Shown: positions 38,101 to 58,780 of the stretch, piece after piece | Position numbering within the stretch: the first letter of the stretch is position 1 | Layout of the letters: every line of letters starts with the position of its first letter | DNA from: Melastoma dodecandrum | Taxonomy: Eukaryota; Streptophyta; Magnoliopsida; Myrtales; Melastomataceae | Assembly (NCBI GenBank): GCA_029817715.1 | Contig: JARUPY010000574.1 | Coordinates: 62,001-126,000, forward strand | DNA length: 64,000 nt | Reading direction: 5' to 3' | The notes under the pieces: model-generated | The model's database searches: none | What the model was told of the DNA's origin: nothing | What the model saw: only the letters and a program-made list of their open reading frames with translations | Position numbers and translations under genes: made by a program

Positions 38101-38873
38101 CCGTGAGTCTGTTACGACGTGACTGGTGTCTGTTTACTTTAAGATGATTCCATCATTGATTGCTGGTGTTTTCATGGTAGTTATCCTACTGATAGCGACA
38201 AGCTAATGTTGGCGAAAGAAACTGGTCTGTCACGAAGTCAGGTCAGTAGACCCCGTGTGATTACCTTAAATATCAGGTCGTTCAGGAGTTGTGATTAAAC
38301 CTATCCGTCTTTTCTTTGTCCTGGTTTCACTTTCTTCTCCAGGTGTCGAACTGGTTCATCAATGCGAGAGTCCGACTTTGGAAACCGATGGTGGAGGAAA
38401 TTCATTTGCTGGAGACACAACAAAAGCAGCAGACGATGCCCGAGGATGAAAGAAATGCGACTCAAACATCAAAGAATCCCTTCCCGTCATCGAGCTCAGT
38501 CCCGTTGACTTCCACTCAGAGGCTTAACGACACGTTAGCCATGAGAACCATTGGGGGAATCCCCGCCAACGGTTCATCTCTGCAGATCGAGCAAACTCAT
38601 CACCTCTCCCGTGTGGTTGGCGAGAACATGGCAAAACCAACGACCAGCAGCAGCGTGACTCTAACGCTGGGCATTCAACATCAGAATAACAACGTCATGA
38701 GTGCATCCGCCACAGAACTGGTGGGTGCAGTGCAGCGAAGATTAGGACTCGGTCTGGAAATGGACGACGAGGGGCATGCGATGGGCGGCAGCTACGGGTT
38801 GCAGGAGCGGCATTTCGAGAGGGACACGCACGGAGGAAACGTGCAGCTTCTTCGCGATTTCGCGGGCCAGTGA
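35138..38873 (+). CDS. BEL1-like homeodomain (TALE) transcription factor
   Basis: Nuclear TALE-class regulator that pairs with KNOX proteins in meristem and organ patterning. Exons 35138-35911, 37747-38102, 38181-38241 and 38343-38873 are all in phase, giving about 573 residues. In order: a proline/serine-rich N-terminus, the SKY motif ([15 protein letters not shown], about residues 198-212), the BELL domain starting at the exon 1/2 junction ([13 protein letters not shown] ... HFRCLKDAI), and the homeodomain with the three-residue PYP loop insertion (HFLHPYPTDSDK) and recognition helix [12 protein letters not shown]. The C-terminal ZIBEL-like motif is SVTLTLGIQ. The four-exon structure with a long first intron (1835 bp) is typical of the family. 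I did not assign an orthologue. No frame problems. Confidence 0.95.
35912..37746 (+). other. Large first intron of the BLH gene
   Basis: This 1835-bp intron sits between the SKY and BELL coding exons. No transposon or RNA gene is recognisable in it. Long first introns in homeobox genes can hold regulatory sites, but none is identified here. Confidence 0.6.
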
Positions 38874-39953
38874 AGCCTCCTGTGTTCCATCATGCTTGGG
38901 GTTAAGTTTCGAATGTTTGATGAGAAAATCCATGGAGCTAGAGAACATTCGTATAAAAATTAATCTCTGCAGTGTCTAGATATTTATTCAATCAATGACG
39001 ATTTTAATTTTATCCTATTTCTTAACTTAATCATTAATTATTATAACTTAAATCATTCATTCGATCAATATTCTTATTTTTTTTATTGAATTTGTGTCAT
39101 ATTACTAAGTTACATGCCAATAAATTCCTTGCCAAAACACGCGATGCCACTCGCAGTTGGAAATGGATTATGATTATTTGGAGATTCTAATTCCACGTCT
39201 ACGAATATTCTGGTTGGATTAACCAAAACCTATAAATTATTCGGTGCACTGTCTCTCAGTCCTTCAATTTCTAGAATTGATGCTTTGTTGACGCCAGCCC
39301 ACGTTACTTTTTTGGCTCACACGAGGAATTAAAACGTCCAAGTGCGATTTCAAATACCATTAACACTAAATTAATCGTTTCTTAGGAAATAACGAACCTC
39401 AAATATTTATTTCATTGGCTTTTTGAAATATTTCCAGATCAATCGCGTTTTCTTTTGTCAGAGAGAAGCTCGTCAAAAATCGAAAGCGATCTACCAACGG
39501 CGATAATAACCCCATCAGAACCTGCGACGACCGATCAAAACATACGGCCCTGCCCGCGGATCCGAATTCGATTCGCCACCCCGAACTCAGCTTTTACAAT
39601 CAAAGTTTGAATCTTTTTCCTTTGCTGTCGCCGAATCTACATTGGCGTTAGATTCTCGCACTGTCGGGAGGGGTTTCGAGGTCCCTTGATCGTCCCGAGC
39701 AGAGTCCGATCGGGATCCCAGTGTTTGTTTTCCGGGCTTTTTTTTGTTGTGTGATTCGGGGTATTGGTTGTTTGTGCTGGTGGTGGGGTTGCTGGTGAGG
39801 AGAATTGGGTCGGCCGGCGGAGTTGGGTTCGATTTCTTGCCCCGAGTTGGAGGAAATTATTGGATCGTATTGTATGTTGAAGATTGGGAGTAGGGTTTTC
39901 TTTGGTTGCCGGGGGATTGTTTAGAAGTTAGTCCCCGGGTTCGCTTGTTTGGG
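38874..39953. other. BLH 3' region and PI4K-beta promoter/5' UTR
   Basis: AT-rich to about 39400, then GC-richer leader-like sequence from about 39480 to 39953. No gene is visible in between. Confidence 0.55.
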
Positions 39954-48047
<8,094 letters not shown>

Positions 48048-49892
48048 GTAGGAGACTTTACCTGTTAGGTATTTAGCCACTGGTACGGGTCCCCCAATGC
48101 CCCTGTGCATGCCATGGCTCTTCAGGTTGACACGCAGCCTGATTGACCGCGGTGGATGGGCCACGAAAGATAAAGGTCTCTTGGAATATTGCGACCCATC
48201 TTTTGCTTTCGCTGGGTGGACTCTTGCAATCTTCAATTTTTAGCCTCTATGACGGCTTCAATTGGTCCGGAGTGTGGATCCGTACAATGGGTGCAGGTAC
48301 ATAGTTTACAGCAGAAGTTACATATAGATTACATATGTTCTAGCAGGCATACTGTACAGATTTATTTACCCATGGGGAAGACAGAAGCCCGGGGCAAGTG
48401 GAAACAATTCATTTGAGGCCGTGAGATGAGATTTACTTCGTTGGTCTGGTGTCTCAGCTGGTCCGCCTTCCCGGGAAACTAGTTTAAATAGAATCTGGTC
48501 ACAATCTGTTGTAATTTGAGATACTGTAAATTTTGGTAGAGTTTTGTTTTGTTTTGTTACAAGGAAGGCTTGCGTTTGTTGAAGAGTATTTCAGTGTTGT
48601 AAAAGTCCAGGAGCGCGTTTTCCTTTTGGGCGAAAATACCATTTGTTTTTTAAAAAAAATTGTGAAATATGGGTTTAGTTTTCGAAATACTCAAAATGTG
48701 TTAGGAGCATGTTATATTTGGAGAGTCATCCCATATAAAGACGTGGTTAACCCGCATTTCTCATCCTAAATTGGTTCGCAGTCATCATCATTCACACACT
48801 TGTTGAAATTATTAGTAGGAGCTTAAACCAACTGCTACTAGAGCTGACCCAGGTTATATTCAGAATTAAATAATTATAAACAACTTAAAACTTAGACATG
48901 ATTTCAATAATTATGTAAATGTTGGGGTAGTGAACCTGTCAGTCATGTGAAAGACGGGTTTCAATCTCGTCGTTACGCATAAGACGGTTATGAACTCTGT
49001 CTTTTTTATAAATTGAGTGACGAAATTGCCAACAGTGTCTTACCGGGTTTTTGACAAATCGAAACTCCGGTACTTTATCCCATCAATTAACTCATCACAC
49101 TATTTTTCGTCTAAGGAATCCATAAAGATATGATGACATAAACTTTAATACGAGCTTTCGGCGCGCAAGGGTGTGGTGCGTACACTCGTGCACGTTGATT
49201 AGTGGGCCCTACGTCTTAGAACAGGCCCATAATAAAGCCCACAATCTCATTGAGCCCAAAAAGAAAGCGCCCCCAGATTCTGATCGTTGAACCATATACA
49301 TCAAAATATTATATATTGTAAACGAAAAAAAAGGTGATGCCCCAAAGTGGGAGAAATTTGGGTTTGTTGGGCATAAGGTTTGAAAAATGATTTGGATAGA
49401 GATCTTGTCACGAGACATGTACATACAGCTTATGACATAGAGTTAATAATTTTCTTTCTTCCTCGTCTTATCTCGTAAAAAAAAAAAAAGTCAAGTTGTA
49501 TGACTTTTTTTTATATATAATTTGGTGGAGGGGTCCCTTCTATTTCACTAGTCCAAACACGCGGCACTACAATGTCAAAATATGCGAGGAGTCCAAATTG
49601 ACTTTTAGATCATCCCTACTATATGAAAAATGAAATAAACAATTATAACATCAAAGTAGTTGGCTACAACTTTGATTGTGTTGATGAAAAAAACAAAAGA
49701 GAACAGAAGAAATGGCCTTCTTCTAGGGATGAGTGGCCATTCATTAAATCCCAATCTAATCCAATTCAATGCAACGATGATAGTAATAATAATAATAATC
49801 AAAGTGGTAGTAGTAGAAGAAGAAGGTCATCATGATGTCAACAACTTTAGGCAGCAAAACGTGACAAAAGAGGCTCAAGAACTGAAGCTTTG

Positions 49893-49929
49893 CCCCCCCC
49901 CCCCCGCCCCCCCCCCCCCCCCCCGCCCC
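49893..49929. repeat. Poly-C tract, 35 C with two G interruptions
   Basis: C13-G-C18-G-C4 counted from the sequence. Such a tract can form an i-motif, with a G-quadruplex on the other strand. Its exact length is unreliable in sequencing. Confidence 0.85.
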
Positions 49930-51402
49930 TCTCTTTCTTTTTTCATTGGAGAGACTATTCCCAGAATCATATGATATCGTCCATCTTTTGTTGTTAATAG
50001 GTTGTCAATCTTTCTTGAATATATATATATTCAAATATTGTTTGGGTTGCCATTTGGGTTAGTAAGTAGTAATCTCCCTTGATCCAATTTGCATAGCTGA
50101 ATTTATTAGACACCGACGCCGACTGTGTTATGGGCTATCATCGATCAAATCAAAATTTCATTCATATTCCACAATCATCGGCAACAACAATAACAAGAAC
50201 CCTGATACGTAAGATTGTGGTATAAATGATGATCAAGACTTCATACAAGCAAGTAGGATCACGAGGAGCGGAGAGATGGATTGGATGGAGAAAAGAAAGA
50301 TGGATTGGATGGAGAAAAGAAAGTGGGGTGGGGGATGTCAAGCAAGTGTACTACTACTACTACTACTAGTGATCTGGGGACATGTCTCACATGGGGCACA
50401 GGGGAACGAGATATTCCAGCTTTGACTTTTATGTCATGTTTTTTTTTTCTTTGTATGTACATCCTTGACTATTTGCCTAGCTCGTCAATTAGTCCTCTTT
50501 GTAATTACATGGGGAGTACTCGAGTGAATAACGCCACTTAATGTCATAATTGTTTTTTTATTTAACATGTCATTTTTTATTCAACACCTCCTCAAATGTA
50601 CGTTCATAATATTATATTAAAGTGGGAAAGGGAGGGATGATTAAAATAATGAACCGGGGGGGAATCAACATGGATTTCATTTCAATTTCGAACAAACCTC
50701 ACCTCACCACCACCCTAGAGAAAAAAAAGGCAATATAGCCAATCTAGAGTCTAACCCTGTAGGGCTCATGTTTTTCCACAGTGCTCCTAAAGATATGAAG
50801 CTGTCTATCCCTAGGCTTACAATGTGTATTTAATGCCCGAGTCCATGCCACCGCCCTTTTTCCTTTCTACATTCCACCCAATTTCTAAGTACAAAGTGAA
50901 AACTTTTCCATACGAAACAAACACTATATTTAAAAATTACTTCAAGATTTTAGCTTTATTAATAAGCAGAGATAAAGCTTCGTTATACAAAGGTCGGCTG
51001 GTAAGGTAACATGATTAAATTAATTTAAAAAACAATTCGTGATTTTTATTTAGAAAGAATATGTGGGGACTAATGATTGTGGGCAAATGTCCTGCAAAAA
51101 AAGAAGGGCATTCAAACCATGATTCGTGTCGAGCTTTTTCAATCGCCGCTAAGTTGTTTGGAAGGGGTGGAGCATGAATCTTCCCCTAAATTGAGGTTTT
51201 GCTTTTCCTTAAATCGAGGCCACAAAGAACTGTTTTTCTTCTCTCTTCTTCCAACCCAAACAAAACCACGAGGTTCGGGATTCAAGGACATGAGATGAAA
51301 ATCAAATATTTATTTCAGGGCTGGTCGAATATAATATACAATATATATATATATACTGTATATGCATGGAACGTCAACAACTGAGCAGTGGTACAAATGG
51401 AT

Positions 51403-51424
51403 GGGGGGGGGGGGGGGGGGGGGG
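51403..51424. repeat. Poly-G tract, 22 bases
   Basis: Uninterrupted G run 330 bp beyond the 3' end of the IDL ORF. Length is uncertain for technical reasons. Confidence 0.85.
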
Positions 51425-51754
51425 TGAACAGTGCGAGAGAGCTCTTCTGACAAAATTCCAAATAAAAAAAATGAAAGTGATTAAAAAAGTGCCTGGATCC
51501 TTCTTATTTATTTCTCCCTAGAAACAACAAAATACATACCTAATACAATATACAATGTCAGGAGACCAAAAGGAAAAGAAGAGAAAAAAATTATCATCAT
51601 TAACCTCTACCGAAACCCCAAAATCAAAATATACACCAAAAGGCAACTAAGTGTTTCACCAAGAGGAGAAGGAAATTCCCAACATGTAGAATGTAGAGGA
51701 GGGTGGGGTAGTAGTAGTAGTAGTAGTAGTTGGTTTGACTTCACTTTTGTTTTT

Positions 51755-52030
51755 TCATGGGGAGGAGGTGGAAGAGCTTTGCAAGCCAATGTCATTATGC
51801 TTCCTTGAAGGGCCAGAGTAAGGAATCGGGATTCCCCTTGGCAAGTACCCGAGGAAGTGGCCTATCTCCTCCGGTTGCCTTGGCTTGAACCTGTTGGTCT
51901 TTGTCGTTGTGGTTGCCGTCATGCTTCTTGATGATCCTTCACAATGCCCGACTAAGAAGAAGATGTTGATGATGATGACCGCCATGGAAAGTAGTAGTAG
52001 GATCATGACAAGCTTCCTGGGATAACCCAT
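51755..52030 (-). CDS. IDA-like secreted signalling peptide precursor (IDL6/7 type)
   Basis: A 91-residue prepropeptide of the INFLORESCENCE DEFICIENT IN ABSCISSION-LIKE family, whose processed peptides bind HAESA-type receptor kinases to control cell separation or stress responses. Visible: an N-terminal signal peptide with a strongly hydrophobic core (LVMILLLLSMAVIIINIFFL, about residues 7-26), a basic/threonine-rich variable region, and the C-terminal EPIP motif, GYLPRGIPIPYSGPSRKHND. The PIP core and the terminal RHN-type KHN are conserved; the Y after PIP, where IDA has P, and the ND extension followed by IGLQS resemble the IDL6/IDL7 branch. It is a single exon, as usual for the family. 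The start at 52030 is the only ATG that gives a proper signal peptide. Receptor and function are inferred from the family. Confidence 0.88.
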   Translation of the reverse strand: MGYPRKLVMILLLLSMAVIIINIFFLVGHCEGSSRSMTATTTTKTNRFKPRQPEEIGHFLGYLPRGIPIPYSGPSRKHNDIGLQSSSTSSP

Positions 52031-54751
52031 TTCGGAAGATGAACTGGAAAGTATGAGGAGGAGGAGGAGGGTTTTGATGAGATCGGTGGAGTTGGGGGTT
52101 CTTTGAGAAATTGGTAGAGAAAGAAAACAAAAGGGATCGTGGTGAAGAAGGGAGAAGAAGGTGTGAAGTTGTGGGGGTGGGGGTGGGAGAAGGGATATGA
52201 CTTTTATTGAATAGGGTCCTTACTTGGGTTTTGTTTCTATATCAAGAGCCGTGACGTGAGAATGAAATACACTTTTTTTTTTTTAAATTTCGGAATGAAA
52301 AATGCCAGAGTCTGTCTTAGAAAGGTGTATACACACATACATACTCCTTCAAACAAGCATACATCTTTGTTCATCACATTCATTTTTAGAATACGTAGAT
52401 CATCAAATCTACAAATAAAGAGTGAATTTATGTAGGATTAGGGATTATCAATAATTTTGTTTTACCCTCTTAAAGTGTTTTCTTTCTTTCTTTGTGGGTG
52501 TGGAATTCGCAGGACACGAGGACGAGGTGGTAATAATAATTAAAAAAAAAAAGTAAAAAGGAAAAGGCTGAGAGAACTGTGTGTCGGGTCGAGGGGGGAG
52601 GGTGGTGAAATTGGCAGGTTGGTTTGCCTTTGCACTGTGTAACTCTCACTTCACTTTGCGCCCCCCCCCCCCCCCCCCCCCCCCCCACCCCACCCGTACA
52701 TCCCCAATTGAATGTCTCTCCCTACGGGGTGTCTGTTACTTCTCTACGAATTTCAATTTACGCGAGTAATTTTCACTCGATGTCTTGGTGTGTAAATTTT
52801 TGTATTAATTTTTTTTAACTCTCCTTTTAAGGGGTTTGTTAAATATTCGAGATAATTATACAAATGTGTAAAGAATGTTCAAGCATCGGATGCTAAAAGC
52901 CATGCACATCAGAATACTCCGGAAGATAATTTCACAAAATAAAGTATTTTAGTTGAGTCGACTTTTCACGTAGATTTATTTCATGGTTAATTCCAAATTG
53001 GTTTTGTTTACAATTTTTAGAGGAGATATTCACTTACTAAAAAGATGAAACATGTAGAAACGTCGTCCTCTCCCGTTGTAAAGGAAAAGAAACAATCATG
53101 CATATAAAGACTTCCAGGACTTGGCTGCATTGTGGGAAACGTGGCGGACGTGCATCGGGCTTGGGAGAAGTCGGGGTGTATATGTGTCGGTGTGAAGTGC
53201 GCAAGAGCAGAGCTGTCTCTGGAGCAACACGATGATATACGGACATCAATATGTTTTGTGGCTGGTTTGCTATTTGTACATAAGTCTCGTTGAGGAGTTG
53301 AGCAGGCAAGACATTGCCGAAGGGAAACGTTTGACACCCAACTGGTGGGCTCATGGGAGTAATCACTATTAGCAATGCGGATCAGTAGTGGATTAGAGAG
53401 CAAGCATCACGACCGTGAGCAAAAGTCTTGGTGAGGAGCTGAGCAAGGAAGACATCGTTAGAGGGAAATGTCCGACACCCAACGACATGGCTTTGGGGAG
53501 TGACGTTCACATTGTAGAAGTCATGGTGAGGAGCAAAGCACCAAACTGTCACGGGTACGTGACTGTAATGCACCCCAATCGATTTCGCAACATACCCGCC
53601 TAACGTTGTACCCACCCAAGTACGACTAGCCTCTTTCTCACCAACAAGATGGTGGCAATCACTAGTATTATTGCTCTCAATAATTCAAAGGGAACTACAA
53701 GACAAGTCGTGTATACAACCGACTCTCAAGTATTGGTATCTCGCCCAAATTCTCCTCTCAACCATGTCCCTACTAACTTATTTATAGGGACCAAGGGGAT
53801 TTACAATCAGATTACAAAGGGCTCGGGTTACTTGGACATCATGCAGCCAAGAGGCACCCGAAGAGTCCTAGAACACCAAGGGTTGCCTTTAGCCAGGAAC
53901 TTCAAGGGTCGTTTTCTGCAGCCCTGTCAAGGTGTCTGCTTCCTCTTGCAACAGCCATCCGAAGGGTCGCCTGCAGTTTGCGTCAGGACCCTTCAGTCAA
54001 CATTCTCCCACAAGCAACCTTCAGGGAATCTTCGTTGCTTCCTGCGGTACGCCACCGTTGCAGCCTCTCTACATGCAAGCAGTTTCGATTACACGAAATG
54101 CCACACAATCCTTCCTGATCCGCACGTCTCATCGCATCCACATTACATTGTCCGTTTATCCATTGTCCAGCACGTACTTCTCCATGCTCTTGCCAGTTTT
54201 CCCTTTTCCAGTGAGTCCGCCGTACTTGGATGCCCGCGTCCTCATATAATTGCCTCCCGAGTCATGTAGTTCATACCTCCCTCACGAGCATCGCTCCAGC
54301 ACTCGTAGAAAAGCCGTAATATTCTGGTCAGGTCGCGCCTTGTGCCCATATTCGTCACTCGAGCCTCGCTCTCGAGCTTCTAATTGATTCGTCAAGTATT
54401 GATGATGACCGCCACCCAACGCTCAAGTCTGTGCCTCCCTCATGGATTGCCGCCTAAGGAGCCTTGCTCCAGCCTCACTAGTAGATGGGCGAGGGTCGCC
54501 ATATTGACCTTGCGACAAACATGCATGATATCACTTGAGCGAAACATTTGAAATCATCCACAGAGCGTGTGGAGTGAGCTATTGACAGCGTAGAACCTCG
54601 ACCACATGGATTGTGGAGTTAGCTACTGTTCACAATACAAAAGCCCAACCACATGAATTGTGGAGTTAGTCACATGTCTCTGACCCTAAACCCATTGGGT
54701 CACTATTTATGGAGAATCATATGTGCTATTTGCAAGGGGGAGTGTCTTCGT
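52031..54751. other. Intergenic accessory DNA 3' of 52 kb, with diverged internal duplication
   Basis: It starts with the IDL promoter and 5' UTR. From about 53090 the composition changes to mixed GC without a recognisable domain. A block starting GAGGAGTTGAGCA near 53292 recurs, diverged, about 141 bp later (GAGGAGCTGAGCA, 53433), including GACACCCAAC. A shorter pair containing ATTGTGGAGTTAG occurs at about 54609 and 54657. It probably represents retroelement-derived non-coding sequence. A 206-codon ORF at 53649-54269 has no recognisable motif. Confidence 0.45.
52661..52686. repeat. Poly-C tract, 26 bases
   Basis: Uninterrupted C run about 630 bp upstream of the IDL start codon, followed by ACCCCACCCG. 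Confidence 0.85.
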
Positions 54752-55320
54752 TCCTTCCGACAATTTTGTACTCTTGTGTCATCCATTTTCACTATAAGTG
54801 TTTAATAGTGATACTAATATATAAAGGGTGAAAAGTGGATGTAAGTTATTGTCGAACCACGGTAAAGTTTCATGTCTCATTTAATTTTTGCACAAAACAA
54901 CCTTCTCACTAATCATTTGGTAGAATCATTCACCGAAGGAAAACGATCAGGTAATTCATCTTGGAAGGAACTTCCAAGGTTCTGTGTCAACCTTCTACTA
55001 CTACAAATACCTTTCAGGATTTGGAGTAGATTTTACAAATTACGCTGATCGAACATTATTTAAGGCGGTTCACTTTGGGTTTTACTATAAATCAGTGTTT
55101 TGTAATATATAGAAGCCTAACCTTCTGTCGCGTATTTTATCAGTTGTGGAAATTTAATAAAAGGCCATAACACTAATTCACCATCTCTTAGAATTATCCT
55201 TATACTAATAGAATCGATATGAACATCATGAACTGTCCCGCAATAAACCCCGTTGTTGCTCATTCGATCCCGACGGGGAGTCCAACACTCAACATAGAGT
55301 GACATGCTTCATATTTGTTT
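54738..55320 (+). repeat. Possible copia-type polypurine tract and LTR
   Basis: The purine tract AAGGGGGAG ending at about 54751 is followed by TGTCTTCG, the arrangement of a polypurine tract and LTR start. A TATATAAAGGG box lies at about 54820, and TTGTCGAACCACGG, a word often seen in plant copia LTRs, follows. I could not find a second LTR copy or coding domains, so a solo or broken LTR is the most that can be said; the right boundary is a guess. Confidence 0.35.
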
Positions 55321-58300
55321 TCAACAAACTTCTTTTTACTCATTTTCTTGCCCAGGGGTTGTTGGACTTCCTTTTCTCTTTGATCTTTTTTATTCTTCTT
55401 TATTTTTTTCGCTCGAATAACGGGACGTGAACAATCGACTTTTAACTCCGTTTAGTTTATCAGCGAATGTTATTCTAAAATCTTAAACTTACAAATAAAG
55501 ACGAGCGATACTTTATATTTATTTTCATTAAACGATATAGCTTGCTGTTTATCCATTGACGTTTATTTTTATGAAATGGCCATACGAGACGAAATGACAT
55601 TATAACAGCTAGAAAAGCTAATTAAAAGAAACGAGACGAAATGACATTATAACAGCTACAAAAGCTAATTAAAAGAAACACTTTAGGAACTTAATCGATC
55701 AACAAAAGAGCAATCAAAAGGAAAACCCACCTCCCCAACTAATGTCTATCGAGGGGGGGTTGTCATATCATATCCCACCTTTCGAAATCCTTAACTGAAT
55801 CAGAGCAAAGTTTTTCTATACTGTCATTTCGACCCGAACAGTACAGAAAATAAATGGTCCTCGAGTCATCAATCCCCCTCTCCCACTACAGTTCTTCATT
55901 GTCGATCATAGCACAACTCACTTATTGTCCCCTATCTACCATCTAACCTAAATATTTATCAATAAAGATTTATCACGTAAACCAAGGGTTTATTTTTTTT
56001 TTCATGCAAATAAGTATTTGGATATTATAGAGCATTCGTTTGAATCCCGGACCAAAATTCAATAACCTGGGGACGCCTTCTAAACTTACCTTCTTTGCAA
56101 CTGTTGTTATTACAGTACAATTTTCCTTTAAACTTTCTTAAAGATTTCCTTTGCTTGCCCATAAAAAGTAACCGAGCCTCGCTCATTTTTTTTCTTTTGC
56201 TTGTGAACCTGGGAATACTTCTCCATACCCTATCCAAATTTAATTTCCTTTTTTCCTTTTTAAGTAGAATTACCCAAACTTGGTTCAAAGTAAGAGAATC
56301 AAATGATCACGGGGTTCTATTAGTTAGTAATCGGGTGGTTTATAATCAAAAGGGGGCATAAACAAAGACATCAATTCGTACGATTGACAAATCACAAGCC
56401 TCATCTTGAGGAAGACACGACGATATGACTATGACTTTTTTTAAAATAAAAATAAGAGATGGGAGAGAGAGACGCATTTGCTCTAAACGACACAGCCAAA
56501 ACATCTCTAAAGTCTAAATGTCGTTGTCAGATTGTGGGGGTCGTGATTGTGTGTGCGTGTGATCTTGATGTATCACACGCACGCCCTTCTGGAAACAACG
56601 GACAAACCGCAACGTGACAAGGGTAGATTTTTAGCTGCTCCCAATTTTGGACACAATTCTACCCCTACTTTTATTTATGAAAAAAAAATATTACTTTCAG
56701 GATCATACAACTTTACTCGTGACATGAATTAGCCCGAAAATCCCTTTTTACCATCTTATTGCTTTTTTAAGAAAACATTAGCTTAAAAGGAGTATTATTA
56801 TATCTTGAATTATACTTTAAACATGCTGTCCCTAGCCACATCACACATCATCTTTATGGATGATTATGGGTTTGGGATTGGTTCACGGAATTCAAGCTTT
56901 TTTTTACATCTATAATCTACAAAGTTGGGAGTTGATGGAAAGCCAAATGGACCCATGTTTGATGAATTCGTGCAATAAAGTTAGAGGGAGGGAGGGGGTG
57001 GGGGAAGAGTAATATGGTGTGGTTGCCCACTACATGAAAAAACATTTGTGCCAAAAAAAAAGTTGAGTGAGAGTTCATCAGTTTTCTTCTTTTTTTTTGC
57101 AAATTGGTTTGGTAATCCGTTCTTATCACACGCATCTTCTATCTAATTATTTGCTCCATTTCCCCTACTTTTCTTTGTACTCCCTCTTTCCCATTGTTTG
57201 TTTCCAAATCTTCCCCCCCCCCCCCACACGTGACGTGAGAAGATGTGTACCTTCGATGCAAGGTCGTTCAGACACTTCCTCTTCTTCAAAAGTTAAAAAA
57301 TAATAAAAAAAAAGATTTCGTGGGTCATTTCTTCAGATTTTGTGCTTAAAACGACAATCATGGACATTGGCGAGTGAACCTCGTTTTCCGACAACACTTT
57401 AGTGGAAATGTTTGACCTAACGTTCGCGGCTTGATAGGATTTTATGGGTGGCATGATCCAATTCGAGTGTGATTCTATTATGATATGTGGTTAAGGAGAT
57501 CCATATCCGCGAAGGGGTCTACCCGGATAATATACAAGGAGAGTGACGATTCCCATATCTCATATTAGCTTTTTGGGATGGTGAAGCGAACTCCTTGTAT
57601 TTAAATGGGATGGTTCGTTATTTTGTTAATGAATCTGCCAGCCCGGGTTCATATATGGGGGGGAGAGCCCATGAACAGGGCAAGAGTCGTGGTTACGGCG
57701 GTGGGAGGAGTAAAAGGCCCAGCAAACCAGCGGGCCGGCTAGTCCCCATCGGTGGAGTAATATATGATTCTCCAAACCAAATCATTACAAAACCCTCTCG
57801 GTATAATTAATTATATCCCTTAATCGACCCACGAGTTAAAAGCAGCGGCAGCGGATTAGATCGGTCTGGCTTTCTGGCTACATGCCTCCGAGTTCATTCT
57901 CGTATTCTCATTAAATTTTATTAAGATCTTTCTAACTCAGATTTTTCATATATATATATATTGCCCTCATCATTGAATAAACGTTAAGTTGAGCTTAATA
58001 ACATATTGTTGTTCCCAATCCAAAAAACCGAAATCCCTTGCGACATTATCCAACACAATTATATTTTGTATTTTCATCAAATTTGTGATTGTATGTTTTC
58101 TTCATTAAACAGCGGAAAGCAACAATCCTCCGCTGCTATGATAATAAATCTTCATCTGCTATGAAAGCGGACAGGATTCAAACAAATATCCCGTGTACGT
58201 ATGGCACGTGTAATATTAGCTAGGGGTGTTAATACAAAGGGAATGTGTTTAGTATTTAAAATAAATTGGAATATTTTGCGAAGTAAATAAATGAAAGGCA

Positions 58301-58780
58301 AGAAAAAAGAGGACTGTTATCCCCCCCCCTGTTTTGGACAGGACAGAGAAAAGAAACACTCAATTCTCCGGCAGCGTCCGCCGCCACCGCCACCGCCACC
58401 GCCCCCACGGCCGTAAGTCTAAATCCCCAGTGTTTGTTCTTGGTCGACTTGTTCACACTCGTGTGTGTTTTGGACTTCCTTTTAGATTAGGAAGTGGGAG
58501 TTCCCCAACCCACTCTCTTTCCCCTTTTAACTCGGGTTTTTCGTGGGCGCTTGCTCCTGCAAATTTCCCTGGGAACCCTAATTACGAGTTTTCCAATATC
58601 GTCTCTTTTGTGTTTTGATTGAAATTCCGATGTTTATGTTTTGGTGAAGGAAATCCCGATGTTGTCCGTGGAGAAATCATTACTGGTTCATCTCATCTGT
58701 TCTGTTCTTGGCCTTTTGCTGTATTAGGAATTGGACAGGCATTATCATTCCTTTTGCGAGAGACAGTGGAGCCTGTGGCG
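55321..58780. other. Intergenic region before the PPR gene
   Basis: AT-rich with short C tracts (about 57212-57225 and 58321-58328) and a (CCGCCA)n stretch at 58380-58405 that probably lies in the PPR promoter or leader. No gene is supported. Confidence 0.5.
55584..55677. repeat. 47-bp direct tandem duplication
   Basis: ACGAGACGAAATGACATTAT begins at 55584 and again at 55631. The two 47-bp units differ at about one base, so the duplication is recent. No flanking structure is visible. Confidence 0.93.

Larger units (their letters stand above)
48048..51754. other. Intergenic region between PI4K-beta and the IDL gene
   Basis: The first 550 bp are probably PI4K-beta 3' UTR. The rest holds AT-rich DNA, a 24-bp duplication (GATGGATTGGATGGAGAAAA at 50275 and 50299), a (TAC)n run near 50350, and the C and G homopolymers listed separately. 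Small ORFs lack recognisable domains. Confidence 0.55.

Noticed and set aside
49660..49974. ORF crossing the poly-C tract
   Set aside because: Its proline run is just the translated C homopolymer; the flanks have no coding character.
53649..54269. 206-codon plus-strand ORF
   Set aside because: No recognisable domain or signal; overlapping ORFs in other frames are similar in length, and the region looks like non-coding retroelement sequence.
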